From NCBI GenBank assembly GCA_009779925.1, contig WRAZ01000005.1:1-64000 (forward strand): a stretch of 64,000 nt of DNA. The letters run 5' to 3'. Position 1 is the stretch's first letter; every line of letters begins with the position of its first letter. The position numbers and the translations under genes are program-made. Source of the DNA: Chitinivibrionia bacterium (GTDB lineage Bacteria > Fibrobacterota > Chitinivibrionia > Chitinivibrionales > Chitinivibrionaceae). This document shows, one piece after another, positions 25,971 to 34,454 of this stretch. The notes beneath the pieces are model-generated. The model was not told the origin of the DNA and did no database searches. It saw only the letters and a program-made list of their open reading frames with translations.

Positions 25971-28916
25971 ATGAAGGCTAAAATTATGTTGGCGGCTTTA
26001 GTGTTGGCTTTATGCTCGGTGTTTTTGTTTATTACGAGTTGCAGTAGCGACGACGGCGAAGAGGCAAAAGAAGAGGGCGGATTTTCAGTAGTATTCAATT
26101 CTAACGGCGGGTCTGCCGTAAATCCCATAGTCGGTATTGCCGATGGGGCTACAATCAGCAGACCGAGCAATCCCACAAAAGCGGGACACGTATTTGTCGG
26201 TTGGCACAGAGATGCCGAATTAACCGTTGCGTGGAATTTTGCAAGGGACGTTGTCTCGCAAAACTTAGTTCTTTACGCAAAGTGGTCGCAGGGTACCACG
26301 CCTTGGCACTCGGTTATTTTCGATTTTAACGACGGCGCTTCCTCCGATTCTATCACATTTGTTGCCGATGGGTCGCTTATTACAAGACCAAGCAACCCGC
26401 AAAGAAGCGGACACGTGTTTGTCGGCTGGTTTACGGACAGGGAATTTACCACCGCGTGGAATTTTGCGGGGAATGTTGTAAGAGACGACATTACTCTTTA
26501 CGCAAGATGGGCGCAAGGAACGACTTTTCACAGGGTTTTATTTAACTTTAACGACGGCGCTACAGTGGATTCGCTGACTTATGTTGCTTCGGGGGCGCTT
26601 ATTGTAAGACCGAGAAATCCTTTAAGAAGCGGGTATATGTTTGTCGGCTGGCATATAGATGCCGAGCTTACCACGGTGTGGAATTTTGCCGCAAATACGG
26701 TAAACGAAGATATAGCGCTTTTTGCGAGATGGTCGCAGGGGGCTACTCCTTGGCATTCCATAACCTTTAATTTTAATAATGCTCCCGTTGCAGATTCTAT
26801 AGCTTTTGCCGCCGCGGGCTCGACGATAAGCGCACCTGTTGCGCCTGTAAGAGCGGGATTTACTTTTAACGGTTGGTACAGGGATGCGGCGCTTACTATT
26901 CCTTGGAATTTTACGGATGATGTTATCGGCGGAGATATTACGCTTTTTGCAAGATGGACTGAAATACAAATTGAAACTTTTACCGTGAGTTTTAATTCCA
27001 ACGGCGGGTCTGTGGTTAGTTCCGTTGTCAATATTGCAAACGGTGCGACAATAAGCGCGCCTGTTGCGCCGACGAGGAGCGGGTTTACTTTTGCAGGTTG
27101 GTATAAAGAGGTGGAATTGACTACTGCTTGGAATTTTGAGGTCGATGTTGTGAGCGAAAATACTACGCTTTTTGCAAGATGGACTGAAATACAAAATGAA
27201 ACTTTTACCGTGAGTTTCAACTCCAACGGCGGGTCTGCGGTTAGTTCCGTTGTCAATATTGCAAACGGTGCGACGATAAGCGCGCCTGTTGCGCCGACGA
27301 GAGACGGGCACGTTTTCGGCGGATGGTACAAAGACGCAGAGCTGGCTAATGCTTGGGATTTTGAAACGGACGTTGTAGAGGGAAACACTACACTGTTTGC
27401 GAGATGGCTTACCGCTCATACCATAACCTTCAATTCTAACGGTGGGTCTGCAGTTAGTTCTGTAAGCGCTCTTACCGGCACCACAATTGATAAACCGACC
27501 GACCCGACAAGAGTTGGATTTGCGTTTATGGGTTGGTATAGAGAAGCGGCGTTTACTAATGCTTGGAACTTTGAGACTAATGTTGTTGCGGCTAACACTA
27601 CACTGTTTGCAAGATGGCACGAACTTGGAACTTTGGTTTTGCCCTATAGCAATAATTTAGCTTCGGCAAACGATGTAAACGAATGGACGCTCAGCGGTGT
27701 AAACTGGGACAACGGCAACAGCGGACAGTTAATATTTGAAGCGGCGGGTTCTTTTGTTGATTTACCTTTGCTTCCGGCAGGAGTAAACGGACACGGTATA
27801 AGAATTGTAGCGAGACACGGAAACACCATTTCTTTGGAAACATCTGTCAACGGTACAACATTCTCCGCTCCTCAGGCGTTTGCCGGCGGTACCACCGTTA
27901 TGGAATCCGGTATTTTATCAATACCTAACGGAACGCGTTATATAAGATTGAGCACTAATAGCGTAAGGACTAATGAAGTCGCTCTTGTTTCGGTATTGGT
28001 AAGTAGTTTCCACACCGTGGCATTCAATTCAAATGTCGGTTCTTCTGTCGCTTCAATCGTCAATGTTTCTCGCGGTTCTATTATCAGCGAACCGGAAAAT
28101 GAGCCAATAAGAAGCGGATATACGTTTGACGGCTGGTACAGAGAGGCTGAGCTGAGCAATCTATGGAATTTTGCTACAGATCTTGTGCAGGGAAATATCA
28201 CACTGTTTGCTAAGTGGAGACCGATAAGCGGTATTGGCGGCGGCACAAACGGAGAAGCGCGGACAATAACTCGTAATGGCATTGATATAGAACTTATTTT
28301 TGTTGCCCCCGGAGTATTTACGCAGGGAGGAGCACATTTCGGACATTCGGTATCTCGCGAGGTAGTACTTACACGCGGCTTTTGGATAAGTAAATATCCG
28401 ATAACCGTGGCGCAGTATGAGGCGGTAATGAATGATAATCCGTCTAATCTTAACAATCGTCCCGTAGTAAACGTAAGTTGGTTTAACGCAGTAGATTTTG
28501 CTAGTAGAGTCGGCGGTCGCCTGCCGACGGAAGCTGAATGGGAATTTGCTGCGCGCGGCGGAAATAGGGAAGACCCATATATGTACAGCGGTAGCGACAA
28601 TATCAACGAAGTTGGTTGGGTTAGCACAAACCGTCCCTCTTCCGGCGCTCAACCTGTAGGAGGGCTACAGGCAAACGGATTGGGGATTTATGATATGAGC
28701 GGTAATGTTTGGGAATGGGTTGCGGACTGGAGTGCGTCTTTTACTTCGACATCTGTTGTTGACCCAATAGGTCCTAATAGCGGCACTATCCGCGTAGTTC
28801 GTGGTGGCAGTTGGTACTACGAGGCTTCGTTTGCTCGTGTTGCCTTTCGGAGCTTCGGCAGTCCGGACGGCAGCTGGAGCTGCAGCGGGTTCCGCTTGGT
28901 GTTTTCCGCCAATTGA
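25971..28916 (+). CDS. Surface lipoprotein: eight InlB-B/Flg_new repeats plus C-terminal FGE-sulfatase (C-type-lectin-like) domain with DGR-like variable region
   Basis: 981 residues. Lipobox ITSC (Cys24). Repeats 1-7 occupy about 38-550 (unit pattern: NSNGGSxV...AGHVFVGWxxDAELTxAWNFxxxVV...LFARW), then a jelly-roll-like insert (about 555-680), repeat 8 (680-755) and an FGE/SUMF1-type domain (about 760-981) with WISKYPITVAQYEAVM, RLPTEAEWEFAARGG, MSGNVWEWVADW, VVRGGSW and GFRLVF. The domain is of the non-catalytic lectin-like sort. Codons 949-972 are largely NNC/NNT, the fingerprint of diversity-generating mutagenesis. Likely adhesin or receptor on the outer membrane. Confidence 0.85.
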   Translation: MKAKIMLAALVLALCSVFLFITSCSSDDGEEAKEEGGFSVVFNSNGGSAVNPIVGIADGATISRPSNPTKAGHVFVGWHRDAELTVAWNFARDVVSQNLVLYAKWSQGTTPWHSVIFDFNDGASSDSITFVADGSLITRPSNPQRSGHVFVGWFTDREFTTAWNFAGNVVRDDITLYARWAQGTTFHRVLFNFNDGATVDSLTYVASGALIVRPRNPLRSGYMFVGWHIDAELTTVWNFAANTVNEDIALFARWSQGATPWHSITFNFNNAPVADSIAFAAAGSTISAPVAPVRAGFTFNGWYRDAALTIPWNFTDDVIGGDITLFARWTEIQIETFTVSFNSNGGSVVSSVVNIANGATISAPVAPTRSGFTFAGWYKEVELTTAWNFEVDVVSENTTLFARWTEIQNETFTVSFNSNGGSAVSSVVNIANGATISAPVAPTRDGHVFGGWYKDAELANAWDFETDVVEGNTTLFARWLTAHTITFNSNGGSAVSSVSALTGTTIDKPTDPTRVGFAFMGWYREAAFTNAWNFETNVVAANTTLFARWHELGTLVLPYSNNLASANDVNEWTLSGVNWDNGNSGQLIFEAAGSFVDLPLLPAGVNGHGIRIVARHGNTISLETSVNGTTFSAPQAFAGGTTVMESGILSIPNGTRYIRLSTNSVRTNEVALVSVLVSSFHTVAFNSNVGSSVASIVNVSRGSIISEPENEPIRSGYTFDGWYREAELSNLWNFATDLVQGNITLFAKWRPISGIGGGTNGEARTITRNGIDIELIFVAPGVFTQGGAHFGHSVSREVVLTRGFWISKYPITVAQYEAVMNDNPSNLNNRPVVNVSWFNAVDFASRVGGRLPTEAEWEFAARGGNREDPYMYSGSDNINEVGWVSTNRPSSGAQPVGGLQANGLGIYDMSGNVWEWVADWSASFTSTSVVDPIGPNSGTIRVVRGGSWYYEASFARVAFRSFGSPDGSWSCSGFRLVFSAN
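26940..27300 (+). repeat. Recent 225-bp tandem duplication of a B-repeat unit
   Basis: 26940-27075 and 27165-27300 are nearly identical in DNA (a few differences) at an offset of exactly 225 bp, 75 codons or one protein repeat. The other repeats are much more diverged. Confidence 0.85.
28815..28886 (+). other. Candidate DGR variable region
   Basis: Codons 949-972 between constant GGSW and GFR. Variable residues use TAC TAC, TTT, TTT, AGC TTC GGC AGT, GGC AGC, AGC TGC AGC: almost every one is NNC or NNT, as expected if AAC/AAT codons of a template repeat were randomised at their adenines. Constant codons (CGT GTT GCC, CCG GAC, GGG TTC CGC) interleave. No reverse transcriptase or template repeat is in the window. 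Confidence 0.6.
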
Positions 28917-28922
28917 AATATT

Positions 28923-28947
28923 AAGAACGGAGTTCTGTTCTTTTTTT
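28923..28947 (+). terminator. Hairpin terminator after the variable-region lipoprotein
   Basis: AAGAAC (28923-28928) pairs with GTTCTT (28937-28942), then a T run to 28947. In known DGRs a hairpin also lies just beyond the variable region, so it could serve both roles. Confidence 0.7.
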
Positions 28948-29018
28948 GAGTTGAAAAAAAATATCGGTTTCAATTAACTAATAAGAGGTTGTTAAAAACA
29001 ACAAAAAGGAGTGTTTTT

Positions 29019-29585
29019 ATGGGTTTTAAGAGAGTATTGTTTGTCGTTATGGCGGCGGCGTTGGTGTTGATGGTGGTGGGTTGCGGGAAGAGGCAGAGTA
29101 ATTTTGGTAGTCATACCGACGCTGTTGGGGTTTATCCGCGGGAAATTCAGCGGTTGCTTGACGGACCTTACAAGGAATCTATTACGGCGGTGGGTATGGC
29201 GACGGCTACGGATCAGAATGCGGCTCTTCGCAGAGCGCGGTTTGAGGCAACTCAGCTGATTGCGGCGCAGTTTGAGCAGGAAGTTGCTTCTCAGCAGAGG
29301 GCGTTTACTTTGGATATTCAGGGGAACGTGGACAACGACGTTTTTGAGACGGTACAGGAGATTTTTGTATTGACCACGCTTAACGGCGACCGTATTGTTA
29401 AAGAATTGGTGGCGCGCGGACCCGACGGGTTTACGGCTTATGTTTTGAGAGCATTGGACGCAAGCGTTCTTAAGGCGTTGCTCGAAGCGCAGAAAAACGC
29501 GGAAAATCTCAGACAGGCTCGTACTGCTTGGAATAATCTTGAAGAAAGAATAGAACGCGAAAAAGCCGCCCGCGCAGGACAATAA
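29019..29585 (+). CDS. LPP20-like lipoprotein
   Basis: About 188 residues. ATG at 29019 follows AAAAGGAG; an earlier in-frame ATG (28989) lacks a site. Lipobox VVGC (about Cys23). The body YKESITAVGMATATDQNAALRRARFEATQLIAA...FTLDIQGNV...VKELVARGPDGFTAYVLR has the LPP20 fold, in which the aromatic/Gly start, the AxxxARFEA helix and a short beta sheet recur. The C-terminal helix is strongly charged (coiled coil). Probably an outer-membrane accessory protein; partner of the next gene by fold and position. Confidence 0.75.
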   Translation: MGFKRVLFVVMAAALVLMVVGCGKRQSNFGSHTDAVGVYPREIQRLLDGPYKESITAVGMATATDQNAALRRARFEATQLIAAQFEQEVASQQRAFTLDIQGNVDNDVFETVQEIFVLTTLNGDRIVKELVARGPDGFTAYVLRALDASVLKALLEAQKNAENLRQARTAWNNLEERIEREKAARAGQ

Positions 29586-29609
29586 TAGTACGAAAAGGCG
29601 ATTTTAAAT

Positions 29610-29637
29610 GTAGGGGCGGGTTTCAAACCCGCCCTTA
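29610..29637. repeat. GTAGGGGCG-type palindrome
   Basis: GTAGGGGCGGGTTT pairs with AAACCCGCCCTTAC, nearly perfect; member of a family of palindromes sharing the GTAGGGGCG end. Lies after the LPP20-like gene and may end its transcript. Confidence 0.75.
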
Positions 29638-29652
29638 CCCAAGAAAAAACAA

Positions 29653-29695
29653 ACAAATCGGAGAAGAACAAATCGGAGAAGAACAAATCGGAGGA
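29653..29695 (+). repeat. 15-bp tandem repeat carrying ribosome-site-like sequence (2.9 copies)
   Basis: ACAAATCGGAGAAGA repeated at 29653, 29668 and 29683 (last copy ends GGAGGA). The last copy provides the ribosome site for the gene at 29704; the first two provide decoys. Confidence 0.8.
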
Positions 29696-29703
29696 ATGGT
29701 TTT

Positions 29704-31167
29704 ATGAGAAAAAAGGTGGTGTTGTATTTTTTTGTGCTTTGCTTGTTTCCGTTTACGGGATACGGGCAGGTGCAGACATTTATAAGAGAATACACTTATC
29801 GGATGAGTGAAGAGGACAGCCGCAGAACGGCTCGGAATAAGGCGCACGAGCAGTTGCGGGCGATGGTGCTTAGCGAAGTGGGCAGTTTGGTGCAGGCGAA
29901 TTACTCTTCCGCAATGACCGTCTCGGGTTCAAATGTTGAAGATTTGTATCGCGAAGTAATAACGATAAGCACGGTAGGCAGAGTCGGCTTGAAAGTTCTT
30001 GACGAAAGGTTCGACGAATTTACATATTGGGTAAAAGCGGAATTGACGGTCGATGTCGGCGCAATAAACGAACAACTCGACAAACTTGCAAGAGAAAACA
30101 GAGAGGTAAGTCAAAGAAAAGAGGCTCAAACTCAGCAAAATCGTCAAACAGAACAAGTTCAGGCGCAAATAACGGCTTCCGAAAGACAAATTACCGCGCT
30201 TGCAAACAGAGAAACAGCGGCACGAAACCAAAGAAACACCACGACAGCACGGCTAAACCGCTCCAGAGAAGAAAGAGACAGAGCGGACAGAGAGCACAAT
30301 AACGCATTGGCGTTTTTGAGCGCAAATCCCGCCAGCGCCCCCGCGCGAAGAGCGGTAGAAATGGCTTCCGACAGTTTTGAAGAGGCAAAAGCAAACTATG
30401 ACGAAATGTCATTGCAGGCAAAAATCGCCGATGAAGCGTGGACTGCCGCAGACAGCGAATTAAAACAGGAACGAGAGCGTTTGGCAAACCTGCGCGAGCA
30501 GTTGAGACGGCTTAATTCAGGCGAAACGTTTGAACAGATAGCCGCCCGTCCGAGCGTTCCCGCGCCTCAGCAACAACAACAAGCGTCGCCGTCTGTCGCG
30601 GATGCCCCCGCTCAACAAAGAACTGCGCAACAGGGCGGCGCGGCGGCAAACGAGGAGCGCGCGGGAATGTTTTTGCTTTCAATACGTCCCGAATTTGTTG
30701 CGGGAACATCCGTAATGAGCGCGGGCGCAACAATAGAAATCGGCGCAATTCTTAAAAACGGTTTTTATCTTACGGGAGAGATTGCGGGCGGCGCAATTTA
30801 TTACGGGGGTGGGCTTAATTTGGGCGTGTGCATTAACCGCGACGGTTTTGTAAGAAACGTTTTGGGCGTAAATGCAGGTTATCGCAACAGCGTATTAACC
30901 GCCGAATTTACGCAAAACGACAAAGTATATATATCTAAAAACGGGACAAACACGAGTTTTGGCGGCGCATTTTGGAAATTAATGTTCGGCAACGCAGGCA
31001 ATTTCGACATAAGCAACAAAATACTGTTCGGACAGCGAAACAATCCCGTTTCATTCAGAAAAAACTATAACGACGGCAGCGACGGCTTTGTTTACGAAGA
31101 GGGGCTAAACATAACTTATTCATTAAGTATCGGCTACACATTAACGAAAAGGAGACAAGCAAGATGA
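29704..31167 (+). CDS. Secreted protein: LPP20/FlgT-N-like domain, long coiled coil, C-terminal membrane beta domain
   Basis: 487 residues with a signal peptide (MRKKVVLYFFVLCLFPFTGYGQ). Residues about 25-125 (YTYRMSEEDSRRTARNKAHEQLRAMVLSEVGS...YWVKAELTVDV) resemble the LPP20/FlgT N-terminal fold. Residues 130-270 are a Gln/Arg/Glu-rich coiled coil, then a Pro/Gln linker and a C-terminal section with alternating aromatic strands (GFYLTGEIAGGAIYYGGGLNLGV) that looks like a small outer-membrane barrel. The stop overlaps the next gene by four bases. Not assigned to a named family. Confidence 0.55.
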   Translation: MRKKVVLYFFVLCLFPFTGYGQVQTFIREYTYRMSEEDSRRTARNKAHEQLRAMVLSEVGSLVQANYSSAMTVSGSNVEDLYREVITISTVGRVGLKVLDERFDEFTYWVKAELTVDVGAINEQLDKLARENREVSQRKEAQTQQNRQTEQVQAQITASERQITALANRETAARNQRNTTTARLNRSREERDRADREHNNALAFLSANPASAPARRAVEMASDSFEEAKANYDEMSLQAKIADEAWTAADSELKQERERLANLREQLRRLNSGETFEQIAARPSVPAPQQQQQASPSVADAPAQQRTAQQGGAAANEERAGMFLLSIRPEFVAGTSVMSAGATIEIGAILKNGFYLTGEIAGGAIYYGGGLNLGVCINRDGFVRNVLGVNAGYRNSVLTAEFTQNDKVYISKNGTNTSFGGAFWKLMFGNAGNFDISNKILFGQRNNPVSFRKNYNDGSDGFVYEEGLNITYSLSIGYTLTKRRQAR

Positions 31168-32411
31168 AACGGTTTATTATGCAAAAAATGAAATATTTAC
31201 TGCCCGCGTTGCTTTGCTTTTCGGCGCTTGTCGCCTGCGATTTTATCGTGATGACAAAACCTGTGGACGACGGCGGCGACAGCGGCAAAAATCCCGTTGT
31301 AAACCGCTATACGGTAAGCTTTAATTCCAACGGCGGCTCGTTTGTCGCGCCTATTAACAACGTTTTGGAGGGGACAACCGTAAGCAGACCGAGCGACCCT
31401 GCAAGAGACGGTTTTAATTTTAACGGCTGGTATCGCGACGAAGCATTAACAAACGCCTGGAATTTTGCAAGCGACGTTGTTTCGGCAAACATAACGCTTT
31501 ACGCAAGATGGACAGAAATACAAGGGACGGTTTTTTATACCGTGTCGTTTAATTCCAACGGCGGTTCGTCCGTAAATCCTATACAAGTAGCCCAAAACAC
31601 AACCGTAAACAGACCGACCGACGACCCCACAAAAGACGGACATATTTTTGACGGCTGGTATCGCGACGAAGCATTAACAAACGCTTGGATTTTCGCAAGC
31701 GACGTTATCACGGCAAACACAACGCTTTTCGCAAAATGGAGAATTGACGACAGAATAGAAGACAACGAAAGCGGAAGAATAAGAATGTTCGGCGACATAG
31801 AAGCGGTATTTGTAAAAGCGGGAAGTTTCACAACCGTCGGCGGAACAAAAATAACGCTGACACAGGGCTTTTACATAAGCAAATATCCTATAACGCAGGC
31901 GCAATTTCAGGCGAAAATGGGCTTTAACCCGTCCGCGCCTACAATAGGCAACAACTTACCCGTGGTAGGCATTACTTGGAGCCACGCAAACACATTCGCC
32001 GCAAATGTCGGCGGCTTTTTACCCACCGAAGCGCAATGGGAATTTGCGGCGCGCGGCGGCAACAAAAGCAATAACTACACATACAGCGGCGGCAACAACT
32101 TAAATTCGGTAGGCTGGTACATCGATAACAGCAATAGTATCCTGCAAGCCGTAGGACAAAAATCGTCCAACGAAATAGGTATTCACGATATGAGCGGCAA
32201 CGTCTGGGAATGGACGGCGGACTGGTACCAAAGCGGCTACCCGAGCAGTCAAACCGACCCGACAGGCGCTTCCGACGGCAATGAAAGGGTGTTCAAAGGC
32301 GGTAGCTTTATGCAAGGCGCCGAAGACAGCCAAATAAGCTCCCGCGACGGCAACATCCCAGCCAGCGGCTTCCCGATGGTAGGGTTTAGGGTAGCGTTTT
32401 CGGAAAATTAA
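31164..32411 (+). CDS. Surface lipoprotein: two InlB-B repeats plus FGE-sulfatase domain
   Basis: 415 residues. Lipobox LVAC (about Cys24). Two B-repeats (about 50-193) with NSNGGSxV and GWYRDEALTNAW, then an FGE/SUMF1 domain (about 200-415) with ISKYPITQAQFQAKM, LPTEAQWEFAARGG, MSGNVWEWTADW, KGGSF and VGFRVAF. A smaller relative of the 981-residue protein. Coupled to the coiled-coil gene by a four-base overlap, suggesting the products work as one surface complex. No sign of the codon skew seen in the larger relative's variable region. Confidence 0.85.
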   Translation: MKRFIMQKMKYLLPALLCFSALVACDFIVMTKPVDDGGDSGKNPVVNRYTVSFNSNGGSFVAPINNVLEGTTVSRPSDPARDGFNFNGWYRDEALTNAWNFASDVVSANITLYARWTEIQGTVFYTVSFNSNGGSSVNPIQVAQNTTVNRPTDDPTKDGHIFDGWYRDEALTNAWIFASDVITANTTLFAKWRIDDRIEDNESGRIRMFGDIEAVFVKAGSFTTVGGTKITLTQGFYISKYPITQAQFQAKMGFNPSAPTIGNNLPVVGITWSHANTFAANVGGFLPTEAQWEFAARGGNKSNNYTYSGGNNLNSVGWYIDNSNSILQAVGQKSSNEIGIHDMSGNVWEWTADWYQSGYPSSQTDPTGASDGNERVFKGGSFMQGAEDSQISSRDGNIPASGFPMVGFRVAFSEN

Positions 32412-32412
32412 T

Positions 32413-32452
32413 ATTAACTTAGGGGCGAAAAATCTTTCGCCCCTAAGTTAAT
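32413..32452. terminator. Bidirectional terminator, TTAGGGGCGAAA palindrome
   Basis: 18-bp perfect stem (32413-32430 with 32435-32452) and 4-base loop between the convergent lipoprotein and coaBC genes. Also belongs to the GGGGCG-type palindrome family. Confidence 0.85.
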
Positions 32453-32463
32453 TTACAACACCC

Positions 32464-33663
32464 TCAAACAACAGCCTCTAAAATCCGCAGAGCGGAAACA
32501 ATTTTTTCCTGCTCTTCAAACTCTTGAGTTTTGCCGTTTTGGCTTATAATGGTAATTTTTGATTTATCTTTTCCGATAGCGTTTTCGGCGTTATTAAAAA
32601 CACATAAATCGGCGTTTTTGCGCTTCATTTTCTCTGTTGCTCGCACAATGCCGCCGTTTGTTTCAAGCGAAAATACCACTAATTTTTGATTTGCGGTTTT
32701 CTTTTCGCCGATTTCTGCGGCAATGTCGGGGTTTTTTACGAGCTTTATAGAATATTCGGCGTTGTCTTCCCGCGAAATTTTTTCGGTCGCCGTGTTTTCC
32801 ACTCGAAAATCGCTCACCGCCGCCGCCATAATTATTATGTCGCTGTCGGGAAGTTTTTCGATTATTTCTTTACGCATTTCGCAGGCGGTATTTACGGAAA
32901 TTTGCTCAATTCCTTCGGGAAGCCTTGCTTTTGCTCCGCCCGATACCACGCAAACCTGCGCGCCCGCAAAAATTGCCGCTCTTGCTAAAGCCGCCCCCAT
33001 TTTTCCGCTTGACGAATTTGTTATGAAACGAACTGCGTCTATAGGCTCGGCTGTGGAGCCGCTTGATATAAGTACTTTTTTGCCTGATAATTTTCCTTGC
33101 AAATCACTCTTTTGCAAAGCAAGTTCCGCGTATTGGGCAATGTCGTCGGGACTCAACATTCGTCCTGCTCCTACAACTCCGCAGGCTAGTTCGCCTACCG
33201 CTGTGGGAAGCACGAAAATTCCGCGCTCTTTAAGCGTTTTTACGTTTGCCTGCGTTGCCGCGTTATTCCACATATTAGTGTTCATTGCGGGAGCGACAAG
33301 TATCGGACAGGTGAGCGACAAAAAGGTGGTCGAGAGCAAATTGTCTGCAATTCCGCAAGCCATTTTTGCTATTGAATTTGCAGTTGCGGGAGCTAAAATG
33401 AACAAATCCGCCCATTCTTCGAGGCGAATATGTCCCATATCGAAATTTTCGTCGCTTATTTTGTCGCCGTAAACGGGTTCTTGCGAAAGGGTTTTCAGCG
33501 CGTCTGTGCCGACAAGATTTTTTGCGGCTTCCGATACGATTATTTTAACCGAATGCCCCTGTTTTTTTAGAATACGAACAAGGAGCGGAATTTTGTACGC
33601 CGCAATTCCGCCCGATATTCCTATTAGGATGTTTTTATGGCTTTTAGCCGACGACTTCGTCAT
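32464..33663 (-). CDS. coaBC: Bifunctional phosphopantothenoylcysteine decarboxylase / phosphopantothenate-cysteine ligase
   Basis: 399 residues, two coenzyme-A biosynthesis steps. N-terminal CoaC flavoprotein: GISGGIAAYKIPLLVRILKK, catalytic-region APAMNTNMWNN and ACGVVGAGRML. C-terminal CoaB: SSGSTAEPIDAVRFITNSSSGKMGAALARAA with the nucleotide-binding glycines. Its start lies inside the end of rpoZ (20-base overlap), typical of the yicC-gmk-rpoZ-coaBC cluster. Confidence 0.95.
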   Translation of the reverse strand: MTKSSAKSHKNILIGISGGIAAYKIPLLVRILKKQGHSVKIIVSEAAKNLVGTDALKTLSQEPVYGDKISDENFDMGHIRLEEWADLFILAPATANSIAKMACGIADNLLSTTFLSLTCPILVAPAMNTNMWNNAATQANVKTLKERGIFVLPTAVGELACGVVGAGRMLSPDDIAQYAELALQKSDLQGKLSGKKVLISSGSTAEPIDAVRFITNSSSGKMGAALARAAIFAGAQVCVVSGGAKARLPEGIEQISVNTACEMRKEIIEKLPDSDIIIMAAAVSDFRVENTATEKISREDNAEYSIKLVKNPDIAAEIGEKKTANQKLVVFSLETNGGIVRATEKMKRKNADLCVFNNAENAIGKDKSKITIISQNGKTQEFEEQEKIVSALRILEAVV

Positions 33664-33877
33664 CTGTTTCGACTACTTTTCCGTCGAAAACACGGCGAAG
33701 AGCAACAGTCGAGGGCTTTTCGCCTCTCAAATCCATTCCGGCAATTCTTTCTTGGTCGTTGAGCCATCTTGCTTCTTTTGCCGCCATCAAAACCGCCTTG
33801 TAGCGGCTGATACCACGCTCTTTTTCGAGCTTGTCAAGGTTCATTTCAAGGGCTGCGTCACTACTGCTTTTTCTCAC
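33644..33877 (-). CDS. rpoZ: RNA polymerase omega subunit
   Basis: 77 residues matching the omega fold: LDKLEKERGISRYKAVLMAAKEARWLND (family pattern NRFELVLVAAxRARQL), then a Ser/Thr tail EKPSTVALRRVFDGKV, which in relatives ends KPxxxAL-EE. Assignment also rests on its place just ahead of coaBC. Overlaps the upstream unknown gene by four bases. Confidence 0.75.
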   Translation of the reverse strand: MRKSSSDAALEMNLDKLEKERGISRYKAVLMAAKEARWLNDQERIAGMDLRGEKPSTVALRRVFDGKVVETDDEVVG

Positions 33878-34443
33878 AATTCCTCCGTTTTTAGTGTTTC
33901 GAAAATTTGGCGATTATGTTGCTCTATCAAAAAAAGTTCGTTGGATAAGGACAAGATAAAAGTCCTATTTTCTTTAAAAGAGTGAAATAATTCTAATGTC
34001 CAATTTTTCATATATTCATTTTTATCGCCAACATTTGCAGGAAATACAAAATCTTTTTCTTTGATAAAAGTTGCAAATCCTACGTCTTTTAGATTACGAT
34101 TATCGCAAGTAATAAAAAAATGCAGTATCCCCAATCCTGCAAGTGCAGCTATTTTTTCTTTTATTAAGGGGCTTTTGTAATTGGTAATTGTTAAATCCAA
34201 CTCATTGAGAATGGCAATCATAAAACAAGCGGCACATTTATGTCTATCTAAGCGTGGGATTTCTTGGCTGCTATTGCGCATATATGCTCCTTTTACGTAA
34301 AAATTCAAATCTGAATAATTGCGTAATATATTAGGCTTGGATTTTTCGCAATCTAAACGCAACATGGATGCGTTTTCAAACTTTATTTCGTCTACCATAT
34401 TCAAAAAATTATCAAAAAGTGTAATGAAATCTTCTGGCTTCAT
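33874..34443 (-). CDS. Unknown protein, second of a coupled pair in the gmk slot
   Basis: About 189 residues. I do not recognise the family. Cys-containing motif RLDRHKCAACFMIAILNELDL stands out (a C-x2-C near a basic segment), followed by mixed helix/strand and an FHSFKENRTFILSLSNELFLIEQH segment. The ATG at 34443 follows GTGAGG; one at 34461 would overlap more. Its stop overlaps rpoZ by four bases, so it is co-transcribed with core genes. AT-rich compared with neighbours, suggesting acquisition. Confidence 0.55.
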   Translation of the reverse strand: MKPEDFITLFDNFLNMVDEIKFENASMLRLDCEKSKPNILRNYSDLNFYVKGAYMRNSSQEIPRLDRHKCAACFMIAILNELDLTITNYKSPLIKEKIAALAGLGILHFFITCDNRNLKDVGFATFIKEKDFVFPANVGDKNEYMKNWTLELFHSFKENRTFILSLSNELFLIEQHNRQIFETLKTEEL

Positions 34444-34454
34444 AATATTGCGCC

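Noticed and set aside
32260-32411. A second diversified region in the smaller FGE lipoprotein
   Set aside because: Its end also has KGGSF...VGFR, but codons there use ATG, CAA, GAA, ATA, CCA and CCG, not mainly NNC/NNT, and the whole gene is rich in NNC codons, so the skew is not informative.
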